A DNA stretch of 64,000 bases from Chryseobacterium sp. SNU WT5 (GCF_007362475.1 NZ_CP041687.1:1984001-2048000), one strand, 5' to 3'; counted from the stretch's first letter, positions 26,637 through 35,813 are shown. Notes: generated from the sequence alone by a model not told the origin. Translations and numbers: made by a program.

Positions 26637-28775
26637 ATGGCAAAGAACGGAGTATCAGCAGTTTCTGGAAATATCAGTCCAATAGTGGGCCAAAAATATA
26701 ATTATAAGATTGCTTCATGGTATCCGGCTACACATGTTTCCGAAAAAATCCCTGCAAAAGTTACCTGGGAATTGTTTAAAAAACGGAAGAACGGAAAATT
26801 TACTTCTACCAACATCAAAAAAATTGGAAAGAGTGATTTTACTTTTGGCGAAACTGCTGCCGGAGAAACCTACCGTCTGGAAGCTTACTTATACAAACCG
26901 GAAGGTGGTGGGCTCATCATTACGCCTAAGCCTGCAAAAATTCCGAAAATAAATAAAGTTGAGCTTTTTTATGTTGACGATACTAAAGGCACTTTGTTTA
27001 GTTTTATGGAAAAGCTCCGCGCTCGCGCCAATTGTGTGAACATGTTGGGGAAAGAACTCGTTTTTACACTTTGGGAAGACGATGCAAAAGGAGCAGGTCA
27101 CAACCCTGCTAACCGCGCAATTGATGCGAAGAAAGCAAAAGTAAATAAAGATGGAGTGGCGGTGGCAGAATTTTCGCTCTCTTCTGCATTGATGTTGAAA
27201 GCCGCGCAAGGCGAAGCCGATTCCAAACTAGAGTTTTACGTCACGGTGGAATATTATAAAACTAACAAGCACTCCACTAATAATGTCAACGTAAACAATC
27301 CTTATCCGCAGCAATCAAGTCCAAAATCACCGTCGCCAAAGACTCCGGCAAAACCCAAAGCTAAAAGTTCTCCGGCGGAAAAAAAGCAACCAAGCAAGAA
27401 AGAAGAAAAGGGAATATGGGATAGTTTTACTGAAAGTGTTTCACAAACAAGCGGCGAAATATGGGATTGGGCAGAAAGTTTAGGAACAGCGGTTATGGAA
27501 AAATTACCAACGATAGCTAAACCGGAAGGGAAAAGTCCTGCGATTGTGAAGGAACTGAAGATTGAAAAGAAGGAAGAAGTTAAAAAAGACAAATGTCTTT
27601 GCAATAGGAACTTTACTCCTGAAGAGTTTGAAAGCATTATCCACGGTTTAAGAAATAGCGAAACAAATGTAAAGAGAGATAGTGGGTATTCATTATTTGG
27701 AGCATCTAACTGTAAATTGAAAAAAGAAGACAAAACTATAGACAAACTGCGAGATCAAATAAACGGTATATTTAATAAGTATGGAATAAATACCTGTATA
27801 AGAAAACTTCATTTCTTGGCACAAATATATCACGAAACAGACCGCTTCAGAACAACATTAGAATATGCAACTGATAAAAGTTATAAGCCCTATTTTGGGA
27901 GGGGATTAATGCAGTTGACTTGGAAAAGTAATTATGAAATTTATAAAGCCTATAGTGGTGTAAATTGTGTGAAAGACTATGATTTAATTTCAAATAATTT
28001 AACTTATGGTAGTGATTCTGCTGGTTGGTATTGGAAACAGGGGAAAGTATTAAGTGTTGGGAAAAGATGGAAAGGACCTTCTGATGCTCCTGCCTACGTT
28101 AAAGTTCATAAACCAGATTATCCAAAGAGTGTAATAACATACAAAAACGGAGATAAAACTGTTAAATATGGAACAGTTGACTTTGGTTTAATTGCTGATG
28201 ATGATAAAGTTGACTTAATAAGTTATTTAGTTAATGGTGGTTCAAATGGTTTAAATGAAAGACGAAACTATGTTTTCACTCTTAAAAATATTTTTAAATA
28301 TCCTCAAGAATGTATTAACGGACAAAAGAAAAAAACGGCTTCATCAGAAAGCTCAACTGATACTGTTACTATTCGATTAGTTAGAAAATGGGAAACTCAT
28401 AAATCTACTATTGGTGAATTTACTATTGATAATACAGAAATTAAAGGGTATTTTCTTGAAGAAAAGGGACCCGATACAATAGTATCTGGAAATGAACAAA
28501 GGGTTCCTATTGGGACATATAGTTTAGAATGGCACGCAGGAACAAAAATTAAAAAGGGTTTAAAATTATATAATGATGTTGTTTCAAAATCAAGAGCAAT
28601 TTTAATACATTCAGGAAATACATCAGATGATACAGAAGGTTGTTTAATTGCAGGATCGACAAGAACTACGGATTTTGTAGGCGGAAGTAAAGTGAAATTA
28701 AAAGAAATTTTCGATTACGTAGAGGAAATAGGTATAAAAGACGCTAAAATTATTATAACACAAGCATATGAATAA
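26637..28775 (+). CDS. T6SS effector: delivery module, GH19-like domain and DUF5675-like domain
   Basis: This 712-residue effector follows the DUF4280 gene. Residues 1-225 form an Ig-like module shared with the effector at 30573-31859 (WELFKK, FTFGE, VFTLWEDD, NVNVNNP). A Pro/Lys-rich linker (~226-255) follows. Residues ~320-560 resemble GH19/lysozyme-type hydrolases (FLAQIYHETDRF with the likely catalytic Glu; YFGRGLMQLTWKSNY). The last ~135 residues match DUF5675 (QRVPIGTYSLEW, ILIHSGN, DDTEGCLIAG), which has an L,D-transpeptidase-like His/Cys arrangement. Both domains point to cell-wall attack. The next gene overlaps by 8 bp. Confidence 0.85.
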   Translation: MAKNGVSAVSGNISPIVGQKYNYKIASWYPATHVSEKIPAKVTWELFKKRKNGKFTSTNIKKIGKSDFTFGETAAGETYRLEAYLYKPEGGGLIITPKPAKIPKINKVELFYVDDTKGTLFSFMEKLRARANCVNMLGKELVFTLWEDDAKGAGHNPANRAIDAKKAKVNKDGVAVAEFSLSSALMLKAAQGEADSKLEFYVTVEYYKTNKHSTNNVNVNNPYPQQSSPKSPSPKTPAKPKAKSSPAEKKQPSKKEEKGIWDSFTESVSQTSGEIWDWAESLGTAVMEKLPTIAKPEGKSPAIVKELKIEKKEEVKKDKCLCNRNFTPEEFESIIHGLRNSETNVKRDSGYSLFGASNCKLKKEDKTIDKLRDQINGIFNKYGINTCIRKLHFLAQIYHETDRFRTTLEYATDKSYKPYFGRGLMQLTWKSNYEIYKAYSGVNCVKDYDLISNNLTYGSDSAGWYWKQGKVLSVGKRWKGPSDAPAYVKVHKPDYPKSVITYKNGDKTVKYGTVDFGLIADDDKVDLISYLVNGGSNGLNERRNYVFTLKNIFKYPQECINGQKKKTASSESSTDTVTIRLVRKWETHKSTIGEFTIDNTEIKGYFLEEKGPDTIVSGNEQRVPIGTYSLEWHAGTKIKKGLKLYNDVVSKSRAILIHSGNTSDDTEGCLIAGSTRTTDFVGGSKVKLKEIFDYVEEIGIKDAKIIITQAYE

Positions 28776-30012
28776 ACTATTTTTAATCATCATCACGTTA
28801 TTTATATCGTGTAAAAATCCGTCACAAGAGAAAATTGATTCGTCGAAAGACTTATCAGTTTTAATGGAATCTTTCTCAAACAAAAAGGAAAAAAAATTTT
28901 TAGAAAACTTTCCAAAAGATTTCAGTTCTTTTAAAAACACCTTCGGATGGAATGATGAAAAAGATTCGCCAGAAATTTTATATAAAGATTCTAGTAAATA
29001 TATTGACTATTGGTTTTTACTTATTCAAAAACCAGCGTATACTTCATATGAGAAGCAAATTATCTCCATTTTAAAAAACGGGCACTGGGAAGCAGATGCA
29101 GTAAATTATTTTAAAAATAAATCTTTTGACTACATCAAAACAAATAAAAAATATAATTTAATAAACTCGTTAAAAAATGCTGAAGCAGAATATGTTTTAT
29201 TATTTCTATTTAATCCCTCGCACACAAAATATGATGCGAATTTTGTCTCCAATTTGGATAAAGATAAACAAGAAATAATTAAAGCACTCTTTTCCAACAC
29301 AATATCTTCCGAAAAGAAGAGAAGTTCTTTCAGTTTTTATGAAGAAAATCAGGATTATTTTGTAAGATCTTTCGATGTAAATAAAGACGGAAGGACTGAT
29401 AAAATTGTAAGCAGCATAGCATATCACGGAGAAGATCTTTTTGTTTTTTATGGAAATAGTTCAAATGAATATAATTTGGCACTCGAAACCCGCAATTTTT
29501 CAGAAGACGGAGGTAATATAATTGAAAATATATATCCAATAAATAACTCTAAAGGCTTGATTATAAAAACATATTTTCCTGACAGAGGATATTATGAAAA
29601 AGAATATTATATCATTCCACAAGATAATACATGGATTCTGAAAAATACAATTTATAAAACAATGTCTGATGTATCAGAAAATGCAGTAAAATATATTTGC
29701 GACGTTACACAAAATATTGATATTACTAAAGCAGGTTGGACAAATAAAATAAATCCAATACCAAAAGAAAGTGAGAGAAATAAAAAATGTAGAATTGAAA
29801 ATGTTTCACGAGATAGTAGAAAATACTTTATCCAAGATCCCGATGGTTACACTAATCTTAGAAAAGACAAACTTGCAACATCAGAAGTTTTACAAAAAGT
29901 AAAATCTGGTGAAAATATCGAAGTTATAGACAATTCTGGTGATTGGTTTTTAGTAAAAACTAAAGAAGGAAAAGAAGGATACATTCATAAAAGTAGAATT
30001 AAAAGCAAATAA
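28768..30012 (+). CDS. Lipoprotein with C-terminal SH3b domain, immunity candidate
   Basis: The 414-residue protein overlaps the effector gene by 8 bp, implying translational coupling. The N-terminus is a lipoprotein signal (MNKLFLIIITLFISCK). The middle has a calcium-loop-like DVNKDGRTDKIV segment followed by VFYGNSS, as in FG-GAP/VCBS-type repeats. The last ~65 residues form an SH3b domain (GYTNLRKDK, VKSGENIEVI, GDWFLVKTKEGKEGYIHKS), which often binds peptidoglycan. It likely protects the producer's wall from the preceding effector; this is inferred from position. Confidence 0.75.
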   Translation: MNKLFLIIITLFISCKNPSQEKIDSSKDLSVLMESFSNKKEKKFLENFPKDFSSFKNTFGWNDEKDSPEILYKDSSKYIDYWFLLIQKPAYTSYEKQIISILKNGHWEADAVNYFKNKSFDYIKTNKKYNLINSLKNAEAEYVLLFLFNPSHTKYDANFVSNLDKDKQEIIKALFSNTISSEKKRSSFSFYEENQDYFVRSFDVNKDGRTDKIVSSIAYHGEDLFVFYGNSSNEYNLALETRNFSEDGGNIIENIYPINNSKGLIIKTYFPDRGYYEKEYYIIPQDNTWILKNTIYKTMSDVSENAVKYICDVTQNIDITKAGWTNKINPIPKESERNKKCRIENVSRDSRKYFIQDPDGYTNLRKDKLATSEVLQKVKSGENIEVIDNSGDWFLVKTKEGKEGYIHKSRIKSK

Positions 30013-30021
30013 AATTTCAAT

Positions 30022-30056
30022 AAAAAACTGTTTTTTCCGAGCAGTTTTTTGTTTTT
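30022..30056 (+). terminator. Terminator after the first DUF4280 effector/immunity unit
   Basis: AAAAAACTG (30022-30030) pairs with CAGTTTTTT (30042-30050) across an 11-nt loop, followed by G and six T. It separates the first effector unit from the damaged second DUF4280 copy, which starts in the T-run. Confidence 0.8.
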
Positions 30057-30556
30057 TGGAGAACGATGAGATCTTTGACATTTATGATAAAGTATATTTC
30101 GTGATCCCAAAAGGGAAAGCGATGTGTGATAAAGGAACATCCTTTCCGAATTTTAAAGTCACAAGTCACCAAAAACATTATTGGAACGATGCGGAAGGAC
30201 AGGCCGATTATTTGGCCGTAACCGAAGATGATCTTACTTTTAGTCTACCAGCCGCACCCTTTGGAAGTTGCTCCGTGAAGAATGGCAATCCCTGCACTTT
30301 TGCACCAGCGGGGAAATGGCAAAAACCGTATGAGAAAGTAAAAGTGATGGGTAAAAGCTGTTTAACGGAAGCCTCAGAACTGATGTGTACCATCGGTGGG
30401 AAAATTACAGTGATGAAGCATGGTCAGCAGAGTGAGGCGGGGAAAGGAAATGCAATCGATGCAAATTCAGCGGAACAGTAAATTCTAAATCCTATCATAG
30501 ATTTTGATCAATTTAAAGAAGAGATTGAAGAAACTGATGATCGCCATGCGTGGTAA
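30056..30556 (+). pseudogene. Damaged second DUF4280 (PAAR-like) gene
   Basis: The frame opens at a TTG lying in the T-run of the preceding terminator and has no ATG, so its native start is lost or changed. The core is nearly identical to 26131-26619 (VIPKGKAMC to KHGQQSEAGK). A TAA at 30479-30481 interrupts it, but the same frame continues with NPIIDFDQFKEEIEE and ends RHAW at 30556, matching the tail of the intact copy. It could still give a 141-residue product from TTG that lacks the tail. Confidence 0.75.
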
Positions 30557-30572
30557 TTATAAATTTTAAATT

Positions 30573-31859
30573 ATGACAAAAGGAGGAGTTTATAGAATAA
30601 AGGGGGATAAGAATCCTTTAACCGGCGTGAAAACTTTTTACAATGTTGTAGAATGGTATGCAGACACACCTGTAGCTAAGAGAAAAGAAGAGTTGGTTAT
30701 TTGGGAACTGTATGTCAAAGGAGATAATGGGTATAGAAGCACCGGAATTAAAAAACGGGGAATCAATCATTTCACTTTCGGCCCCAACGCGCATAAATTT
30801 TCTTATAAAATAGAAGGCTATCTACATCAGCCGGAAGGCAAAGAACCTATGGCGATTTTTGTGCAGCCGCAGAGAAATGAAAAAGTGAAACCTGTAGAAA
30901 AAGATATTTTAGGCGTAAGCTTGACTTATCATGATGGTTCTAAAATTACCAAAGCACTCAGTTACATGGATCGTCTGAAAGCTCTAGCAAAATGTCAGGG
31001 TTTGGAAGGATTAAAAATTGTTTTTACTCTTTGGGAAGATGATGAAGCTAAAGAGGGTCACAATACTAAAAATCAATATATTACTAAATCACCAGAGATC
31101 GAAGTTGACAGTAAAGGTTATGCGCGCTGGAATTTCACTCTGTTCAATACATACATTACTTTGGCAAACAAAAGAGAAGATGAAAAGAAAAAACATGAAT
31201 ATTATGTAACTCCGAAATATGTTGGAAAGCATACAGCATCAGGAAATGTAAATGTTAATAATCCAAGTGGTGAGAAAGCCAGTACTTCTACTAAGCCATC
31301 TACAGAAACGCAACAACCTCCTCTGAAAAAAACGCCAACAAAAAAACTAGCTCCTAAAGCTAACTCACAAAAAAGTTCTACAAATCCTTCTTCAGAAAAC
31401 AATCAGGCAGATGTAAAAGGGTATGTAAAAAGTGTGAGGATAACAGATAAGAATGGGGATGCTTTCACGTCTAATCCAAAATTTGGAGACACTGTAAGAA
31501 TTACTATTAATGCAAAAGATGTGAAAGGTTTAGCTTATAATTTAAGAATTTGGGAGAGAGATTACATTGGTAAACCTGATATATTGTATAATGAAATTCA
31601 TACCTTCAAAAATGATTTGCAATATGTACTCTGCACCCCAGACTACAAATTGAGGGAAAGTAAAGCTTATGAAGATAAGAAAGCATCTTTTGCTTGGGGG
31701 CTATGGCACGATCCAAATTTCTCAAAATCAGGTTGCAAAAAAGATAAAACACTTGCAATGGAAGGTTATCAGAGATATATTGATTTAACAACAGATAATG
31801 ATTCTACAACAAATTATTACGGCATTCAAGGTTTAAGTTATTTTTCGGATTTAGTTTAA
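30573..31859 (+). CDS. T6SS effector-like protein with shared N-terminal delivery module
   Basis: This 428-residue protein has the same ~225-residue N-terminal module as 26637-28775 (VIWELYVKGDNG, FTFGPN, VFTLWEDD, NVNVNNPSG), then a Ser/Thr/Pro/Lys-rich linker (~226-275) and an Ig-like domain (~280-370: VKSVRITDKNGDAFTS). The C-terminus (FAWGLWHDPNFSKSGCKKDK, YYGIQGLSYFSDLV) matches no toxin I recognise. The frame stays open after the stop for ~19 more codons, so the gene may end early. Two lipoprotein genes follow. Confidence 0.65.
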   Translation: MTKGGVYRIKGDKNPLTGVKTFYNVVEWYADTPVAKRKEELVIWELYVKGDNGYRSTGIKKRGINHFTFGPNAHKFSYKIEGYLHQPEGKEPMAIFVQPQRNEKVKPVEKDILGVSLTYHDGSKITKALSYMDRLKALAKCQGLEGLKIVFTLWEDDEAKEGHNTKNQYITKSPEIEVDSKGYARWNFTLFNTYITLANKREDEKKKHEYYVTPKYVGKHTASGNVNVNNPSGEKASTSTKPSTETQQPPLKKTPTKKLAPKANSQKSSTNPSSENNQADVKGYVKSVRITDKNGDAFTSNPKFGDTVRITINAKDVKGLAYNLRIWERDYIGKPDILYNEIHTFKNDLQYVLCTPDYKLRESKAYEDKKASFAWGLWHDPNFSKSGCKKDKTLAMEGYQRYIDLTTDNDSTTNYYGIQGLSYFSDLV

Positions 31860-31938
31860 GCCAAAACTGTAAAGGGCAAAGTAAAAAAATATGTAAGTGT
31901 CAGGAAAGCAGCTTTATAATGATTAAAAGAATTAAAAG

Positions 31939-32895
31939 ATGAATAAAATATTATATTTATTAGTAATTTTTCAATTCGCCAATTGTAAGCAATCTGCTGA
32001 CAAAGAATTGAGGAGCAAGCGGATTGTTGAAAATAAAATAATTAACAATCAGAAAAAATTAGGAGACACAATTCACGGGGATTTTAATAATGATTTGATA
32101 ACAGATTATATGGAAATCATAAATAATAATTCTGATAAGATAATAAATATCTTCTTGGGGAGCAGTGCTGGAAAATTTGATTTGGTAAAAAATTTTTCAA
32201 TTTCAAATGATGATTTTAGTGAAGTAGAAAATCCACTTCAGAATTTTTTTATTTCGAAAGGAAAACCTGGCGAAATTATCTATGGAGCTTCTTGCTGTGC
32301 AAACTTTAAAACCACGGAAACTTACTATTATAAATTTTTTAAAAACAATTGGTTTCTATTTAAAACATCTGTTTCAAATGTGGAAGGAGATTTTATTCCG
32401 GCTATAAGTATTGAAATAAATGATTTATCTAAAAGCATCGATGGAAAAGTTGCTACTAATAAGACTGAATACAATATAGAAATTACAAAATTGAAAAGAA
32501 ATAATTTGGAGCATCTTTTAAATTATGATAAAAAATATAGAACCGCTTACAAAAACAAAACTTTAAAATTTGTAAATACTTTGGGCTTTGATGAATTGGC
32601 TGAAATGACATATTTTATTCCAATTACCGAAGCAAACGTTAATTCCTACAATGATATTGCATTTTATAACTCTTTCACAAAAGATGGAAATAATAGTTCT
32701 ATCTTTTTATTAAAAAAAATAATTCACCAATTTCCCGACAGGGTCGTAGCTTACCTAAATTTAGGTGATTCTTATTGGGCAAATGAAAATAAAGAGCAAG
32801 CAGAAATCGTTTATAAAAAGTATATTGAAATTATGAAAACACAGAACAAAGACTTATCAAAAATACCGCAAAGAGTTTTTGAGAGAATAAAATAA
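31939..32895 (+). CDS. Lipoprotein, immunity candidate
   Basis: This 318-residue protein has a lipoprotein signal (MNKILYLLVIFQFANCK). An FG-GAP/VCBS-like segment (GDFNNDLITDYMEII... IFLGSSAGKF) near residues 45-80 resembles the equivalent part of the lipoprotein at 28768-30012. The C-terminal ~60 residues look like a TPR hairpin (VVAYLNLGDSYWANENKEQA). It follows the effector at 30573-31859 by 79 bp. The DNA is very AT-rich. Function as immunity protein is inferred from position and localisation. Confidence 0.6.
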   Translation: MNKILYLLVIFQFANCKQSADKELRSKRIVENKIINNQKKLGDTIHGDFNNDLITDYMEIINNNSDKIINIFLGSSAGKFDLVKNFSISNDDFSEVENPLQNFFISKGKPGEIIYGASCCANFKTTETYYYKFFKNNWFLFKTSVSNVEGDFIPAISIEINDLSKSIDGKVATNKTEYNIEITKLKRNNLEHLLNYDKKYRTAYKNKTLKFVNTLGFDELAEMTYFIPITEANVNSYNDIAFYNSFTKDGNNSSIFLLKKIIHQFPDRVVAYLNLGDSYWANENKEQAEIVYKKYIEIMKTQNKDLSKIPQRVFERIK

Positions 32896-32955
32896 AATAT
32901 TTAAACTGTTATTATTGATTAGTTTTTTAATAATTACTAAAAAGAAAAGAGCTTA

Positions 32956-33966
32956 ATGAAATTGCGATTAAATAAAACAATATTACTAATAATCTCGTTA
33001 TTATTGCTTTCTTGCAAAGGAGATTCACAACAAAGCAAAATTCCTGAAAAACAGGAAATAAAAGTAAATAATGAAATAAATTTTTTTGATAAAAAATTTG
33101 ATAAATCTTTTTATTCCTTAATTATCGATGAATCGAACATTTCAGATCATCCAATAAAATCCTATATCGATTGTAACCAAGAAGGATATTTCACTGTTCA
33201 TTTTATTCCTAAAAGTGACGATTTAAGATATTTTTGGAAAGGTAATTTTTTGGAAAATTATGATTTTGACAATATCGATATCGAAAAAGATAGTAAAAAA
33301 ATTCATGTAGTTTTAAACAATAAACTTAACGAATATAATATTTTTGCATACCAAATAAAAAAAGATTTTTTGTCCTCTAATGTAGATTGTACAGCAGAAA
33401 GTGCATTTGCAAAAGAAAACTGTGTTGCTAATATTTACTATTTTAATCCCACCAATAAAAAGTGGGAATTATTAAAAAATCAGAAATCAGAAACCCTACC
33501 TCCATATTTTAATTCAGATTATTTTTTAACCAACTTCCCCCAATATTTTACGACATCAACAAAAAATACAGTTAATAACAAACAATCAAACACTTCAAGA
33601 ATATGCTCAAACCAATCAGAAAAATGGAATGGAGTTTATGATTTAAATATTGATTATGGAAAATTAGATGATAATGCAGAAATGTCAATTACCTATATTT
33701 TAGAAATTAAAAATGGAACATGTACATTTTCAGGACTGGGTTATAAGACCTTTTTTACTGATGTTTGTGAGATAAAAGAAGAAAATAATAAACTGAAATT
33801 AAAATATTTAAAATCTACCGACGGGGATGGGTTTTCAGACCATTCAAACATTAAAATTTTAGGAGAAATAACCTCTAAAAATGGTGCCTATTACATAAAA
33901 AGCCCAATAGTGGCAGATTTAAAATGGAACTACAACAAAGAAATAAAATTAACTAAAACAAATTAA
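32956..33966 (+). CDS. Lipoprotein of unknown function, immunity candidate
   Basis: This 336-residue protein starts with a lipoprotein signal (KTILLIISLLLLSCKGD). The mature protein contains FWKGNFLENYDFDN in the first half and a C-terminal part with WNGVYDLNIDYG, MSITYILEIKNGTCTFSG and DVCEIKEENNKLKL, a pattern of small beta-barrel-like secreted domains. No family is confidently recognised. It is the last gene of the island on the plus strand, 60 bp after another lipoprotein gene. Like its neighbours it is unusually AT-rich. Confidence 0.55.
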   Translation: MKLRLNKTILLIISLLLLSCKGDSQQSKIPEKQEIKVNNEINFFDKKFDKSFYSLIIDESNISDHPIKSYIDCNQEGYFTVHFIPKSDDLRYFWKGNFLENYDFDNIDIEKDSKKIHVVLNNKLNEYNIFAYQIKKDFLSSNVDCTAESAFAKENCVANIYYFNPTNKKWELLKNQKSETLPPYFNSDYFLTNFPQYFTTSTKNTVNNKQSNTSRICSNQSEKWNGVYDLNIDYGKLDDNAEMSITYILEIKNGTCTFSGLGYKTFFTDVCEIKEENNKLKLKYLKSTDGDGFSDHSNIKILGEITSKNGAYYIKSPIVADLKWNYNKEIKLTKTN

Positions 33967-34149
33967 TCAAATTTTTGAAAATTGCTATATAATTATTATG
34001 CTAAAATATTAAAATTTTACGTCAAGATGGGTTATAGAGATAAAAAACGATGATTTTTACTTGAAATTTAGAAATTAAAAAAATCATGCATTTAATTTTT
34101 CTACTTATCCGAATTTTACAGAAATTTGCGTTAGATAGAAAATACAATA

Positions 34150-35526
34150 ATGAGAAATTCTTTTTTAATTCTTTTTTTATTTTTAACGATAAAATTATTT
34201 TCGCAGCAGCCTGGCGATTATTCAACTTTGCCAAAGTTGGAATTTCCGAAAATTAAGTCTTCGATTACCATGCCGGTGAAAATTCCTCTTTCTGAAATTG
34301 GAAATGTGATCAATAATTCGGTACCCAATTTAATATTTGAAGATAATTCCTATACCGATAATGAAAACGATCAGTTTAAAGTAAAAGTTTGGAAAACGCG
34401 ACCAATTCGCTTGGTAGGTGGAACAAAGCAAAATCTATTAATAGAAGTGCCTTTAAAAATCTGGGCAGAAAAAGGCATTGGTACATTTGGACTATACAAT
34501 TATCAAAATACGACCTTCGAAACCGTTATGTACTTCAATATCCAATTGTTCTTTAATAATAACTGGACTATGACTACTAAAACTTCACCATTAGGTTTTA
34601 AATGGGTTACGAAGCCAGTTCTGGATTATGGAAGAATCAAAATTCCTATTACCTCTGTCGTAGAATCCAGTTTAAAGAAACAACAGACGGACTTTTGTAA
34701 AACCATTGATAATATGATGTTGGAGCAGTTAAATTTTCAACAATATGCAATCATGGCGTGGAATCAGTTTTCGCAGCCTTTTGAAATTAGCGAAGAGTAT
34801 AAAACCTGGTTGAAGATTACACCAGTAAGTGTGAATATTACACCGCTCGTATTTTACGGAAATAGAATTGATGCAAATATTGGGATCGATACGTATTCGG
34901 AAACTTTTACGGGGGAGAAGCCAATGTCTTCGCCTTTAATAAGTACGGTTACCAATTTTAATTATGTTCAGCAGCTCCCTCAAACATTCCTTTTACAGAC
35001 AACCGCAAATATCCCTTTTAGCGAAGCAACAGCTATAGCCGAGAAAACTTTTTTAGGAAAAGAATTTGATTTCCGCGAAGGAAAGTCGAAAATTAAAATA
35101 AGTTCAATTAGAGTGTACGGTGAGGATCAAAAGATTATGATTGAAGCCCAAACAGAAGGAGCTATTGAAGGAATTTCTTACATTACAGGAGTGCCGGTCT
35201 ATGATGAAGCCAGAAGGAAAATTGTTCTTTCTGATACCAAATTTAAGTTAAAAACGAGTAATATTTTATACAAAGCTGCAACTCTCTTATTCCACAGAAA
35301 GATTGTGAAAATGATTGAAGAAGAATATGGAATCCCAACCGCGGAACTTGAAGACACTTCCCGAAAGAGCATCGAAGAAACGTTTAATAAAGAATATTAC
35401 AAAGGTCTGAAAATGCGTGGTAAGGTGTTTAAATTGAAGCCTTCAAATATTATTTTAAATGCAACTGGAATTACCGCTGTTATTGATACACAAGCACAAT
35501 TGGAGCTTTTTGTGAAAGGATTATAA
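34150..35526 (+). CDS. DUF4403 family exported protein
   Basis: This 458-residue protein has a cleavable signal peptide (MRNSFLILFLFLTIKLFSQQ). The DUF4403 pattern is seen in ITMPVKIPLSEIGNVINNSV near the N-terminus, PIRLVGGTKQNLLIEVPLKIWAE, and repeated long beta segments (VYGEDQKIMIEAQTEG). Such proteins are predicted lipid-binding-like beta proteins in the periplasm or on the surface of Bacteroidota; the function is unknown. It marks the return to core genome right of the island. Confidence 0.85.
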   Translation: MRNSFLILFLFLTIKLFSQQPGDYSTLPKLEFPKIKSSITMPVKIPLSEIGNVINNSVPNLIFEDNSYTDNENDQFKVKVWKTRPIRLVGGTKQNLLIEVPLKIWAEKGIGTFGLYNYQNTTFETVMYFNIQLFFNNNWTMTTKTSPLGFKWVTKPVLDYGRIKIPITSVVESSLKKQQTDFCKTIDNMMLEQLNFQQYAIMAWNQFSQPFEISEEYKTWLKITPVSVNITPLVFYGNRIDANIGIDTYSETFTGEKPMSSPLISTVTNFNYVQQLPQTFLLQTTANIPFSEATAIAEKTFLGKEFDFREGKSKIKISSIRVYGEDQKIMIEAQTEGAIEGISYITGVPVYDEARRKIVLSDTKFKLKTSNILYKAATLLFHRKIVKMIEEEYGIPTAELEDTSRKSIEETFNKEYYKGLKMRGKVFKLKPSNIILNATGITAVIDTQAQLELFVKGL

Positions 35527-35543
35527 ATTAATTTTACTTTTAA

Positions 35544-35575
35544 TTTCTTCGAGTTTAGAAAATTTTCTATATTTG
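35544..35575 (+). promoter_or_regulatory. Promoter of tRNA-Cys
   Basis: TTTC (35544-35547), 20 bp, TATATTTG (35568-35575). Transcription would start a few bases before the mature tRNA at 35587. Confidence 0.65.
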
Positions 35576-35586
35576 CAAACCCAAAT

Positions 35587-35657
35587 GGTTCTTTGGCCGA
35601 GTGGTTAGGCAGTGGTCTGCAACACCATCTACAGCGGTTCGAATCCGCTAGGAACCT
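35587..35657 (+). tRNA. tRNA-Cys (GCA)
   Basis: The 71-nt cloverleaf has acceptor stem GGTTCTT/AGGAACC (one G-U pair), a D arm containing GAGTGGTTAGG, anticodon loop CTGCAAC (anticodon GCA) and T arm AGCGG-TTCGAAT-CCGCT. The discriminator base is U, an identity element for tRNA-Cys. The 3' CCA is not encoded. It lies between DUF4403 and DUF389 genes and has its own promoter and terminator. Confidence 0.95.
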
Positions 35658-35658
35658 C

Positions 35659-35699
35659 AAAAACCCTATTAATCTGAACATGATTTTTAGGGTTTTTTT
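35659..35699 (+). terminator. Terminator of tRNA-Cys
   Basis: AAAAACCCT pairs with AGGGTTTTT across a 21-nt loop and ends in a seven-T run directly after the tRNA. Confidence 0.75.
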
Positions 35700-35787
35700 A
35701 TAATAGCACTATGTCTTAGAGTTTTAGGGTGAATTGATTGTCTTCTTAAAACGAAATTTTATAATTAAAATGCTTCCTTTTATTCTC

Positions 35788-35795
35788 TACATTTG
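35788..35795 (+). promoter_or_regulatory. -7 box of the DUF389 gene
   Basis: TACATTTG matches TAnnTTTG, 18 bp before the ATG at 35814. No clear -33 TTTG is present. Confidence 0.45.
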
Positions 35796-35813
35796 TTAAC
35801 TTTTTAATTTAAG

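Noticed and set aside
13852..33966. Complete T6SS gene cluster
   Set aside because: No sheath (TssB/C), baseplate (TssE/F/G/K), ClpV-like or membrane-complex genes are seen; only Hcp, VgrG, PAAR-like, effector and immunity genes.
35587..35657. tRNA-Cys as attachment site of the effector island
   Set aside because: The tRNA lies ~1.6 kb outside the island, has its own terminator, and I found no duplicate of its 3' end on the far side and no integrase.
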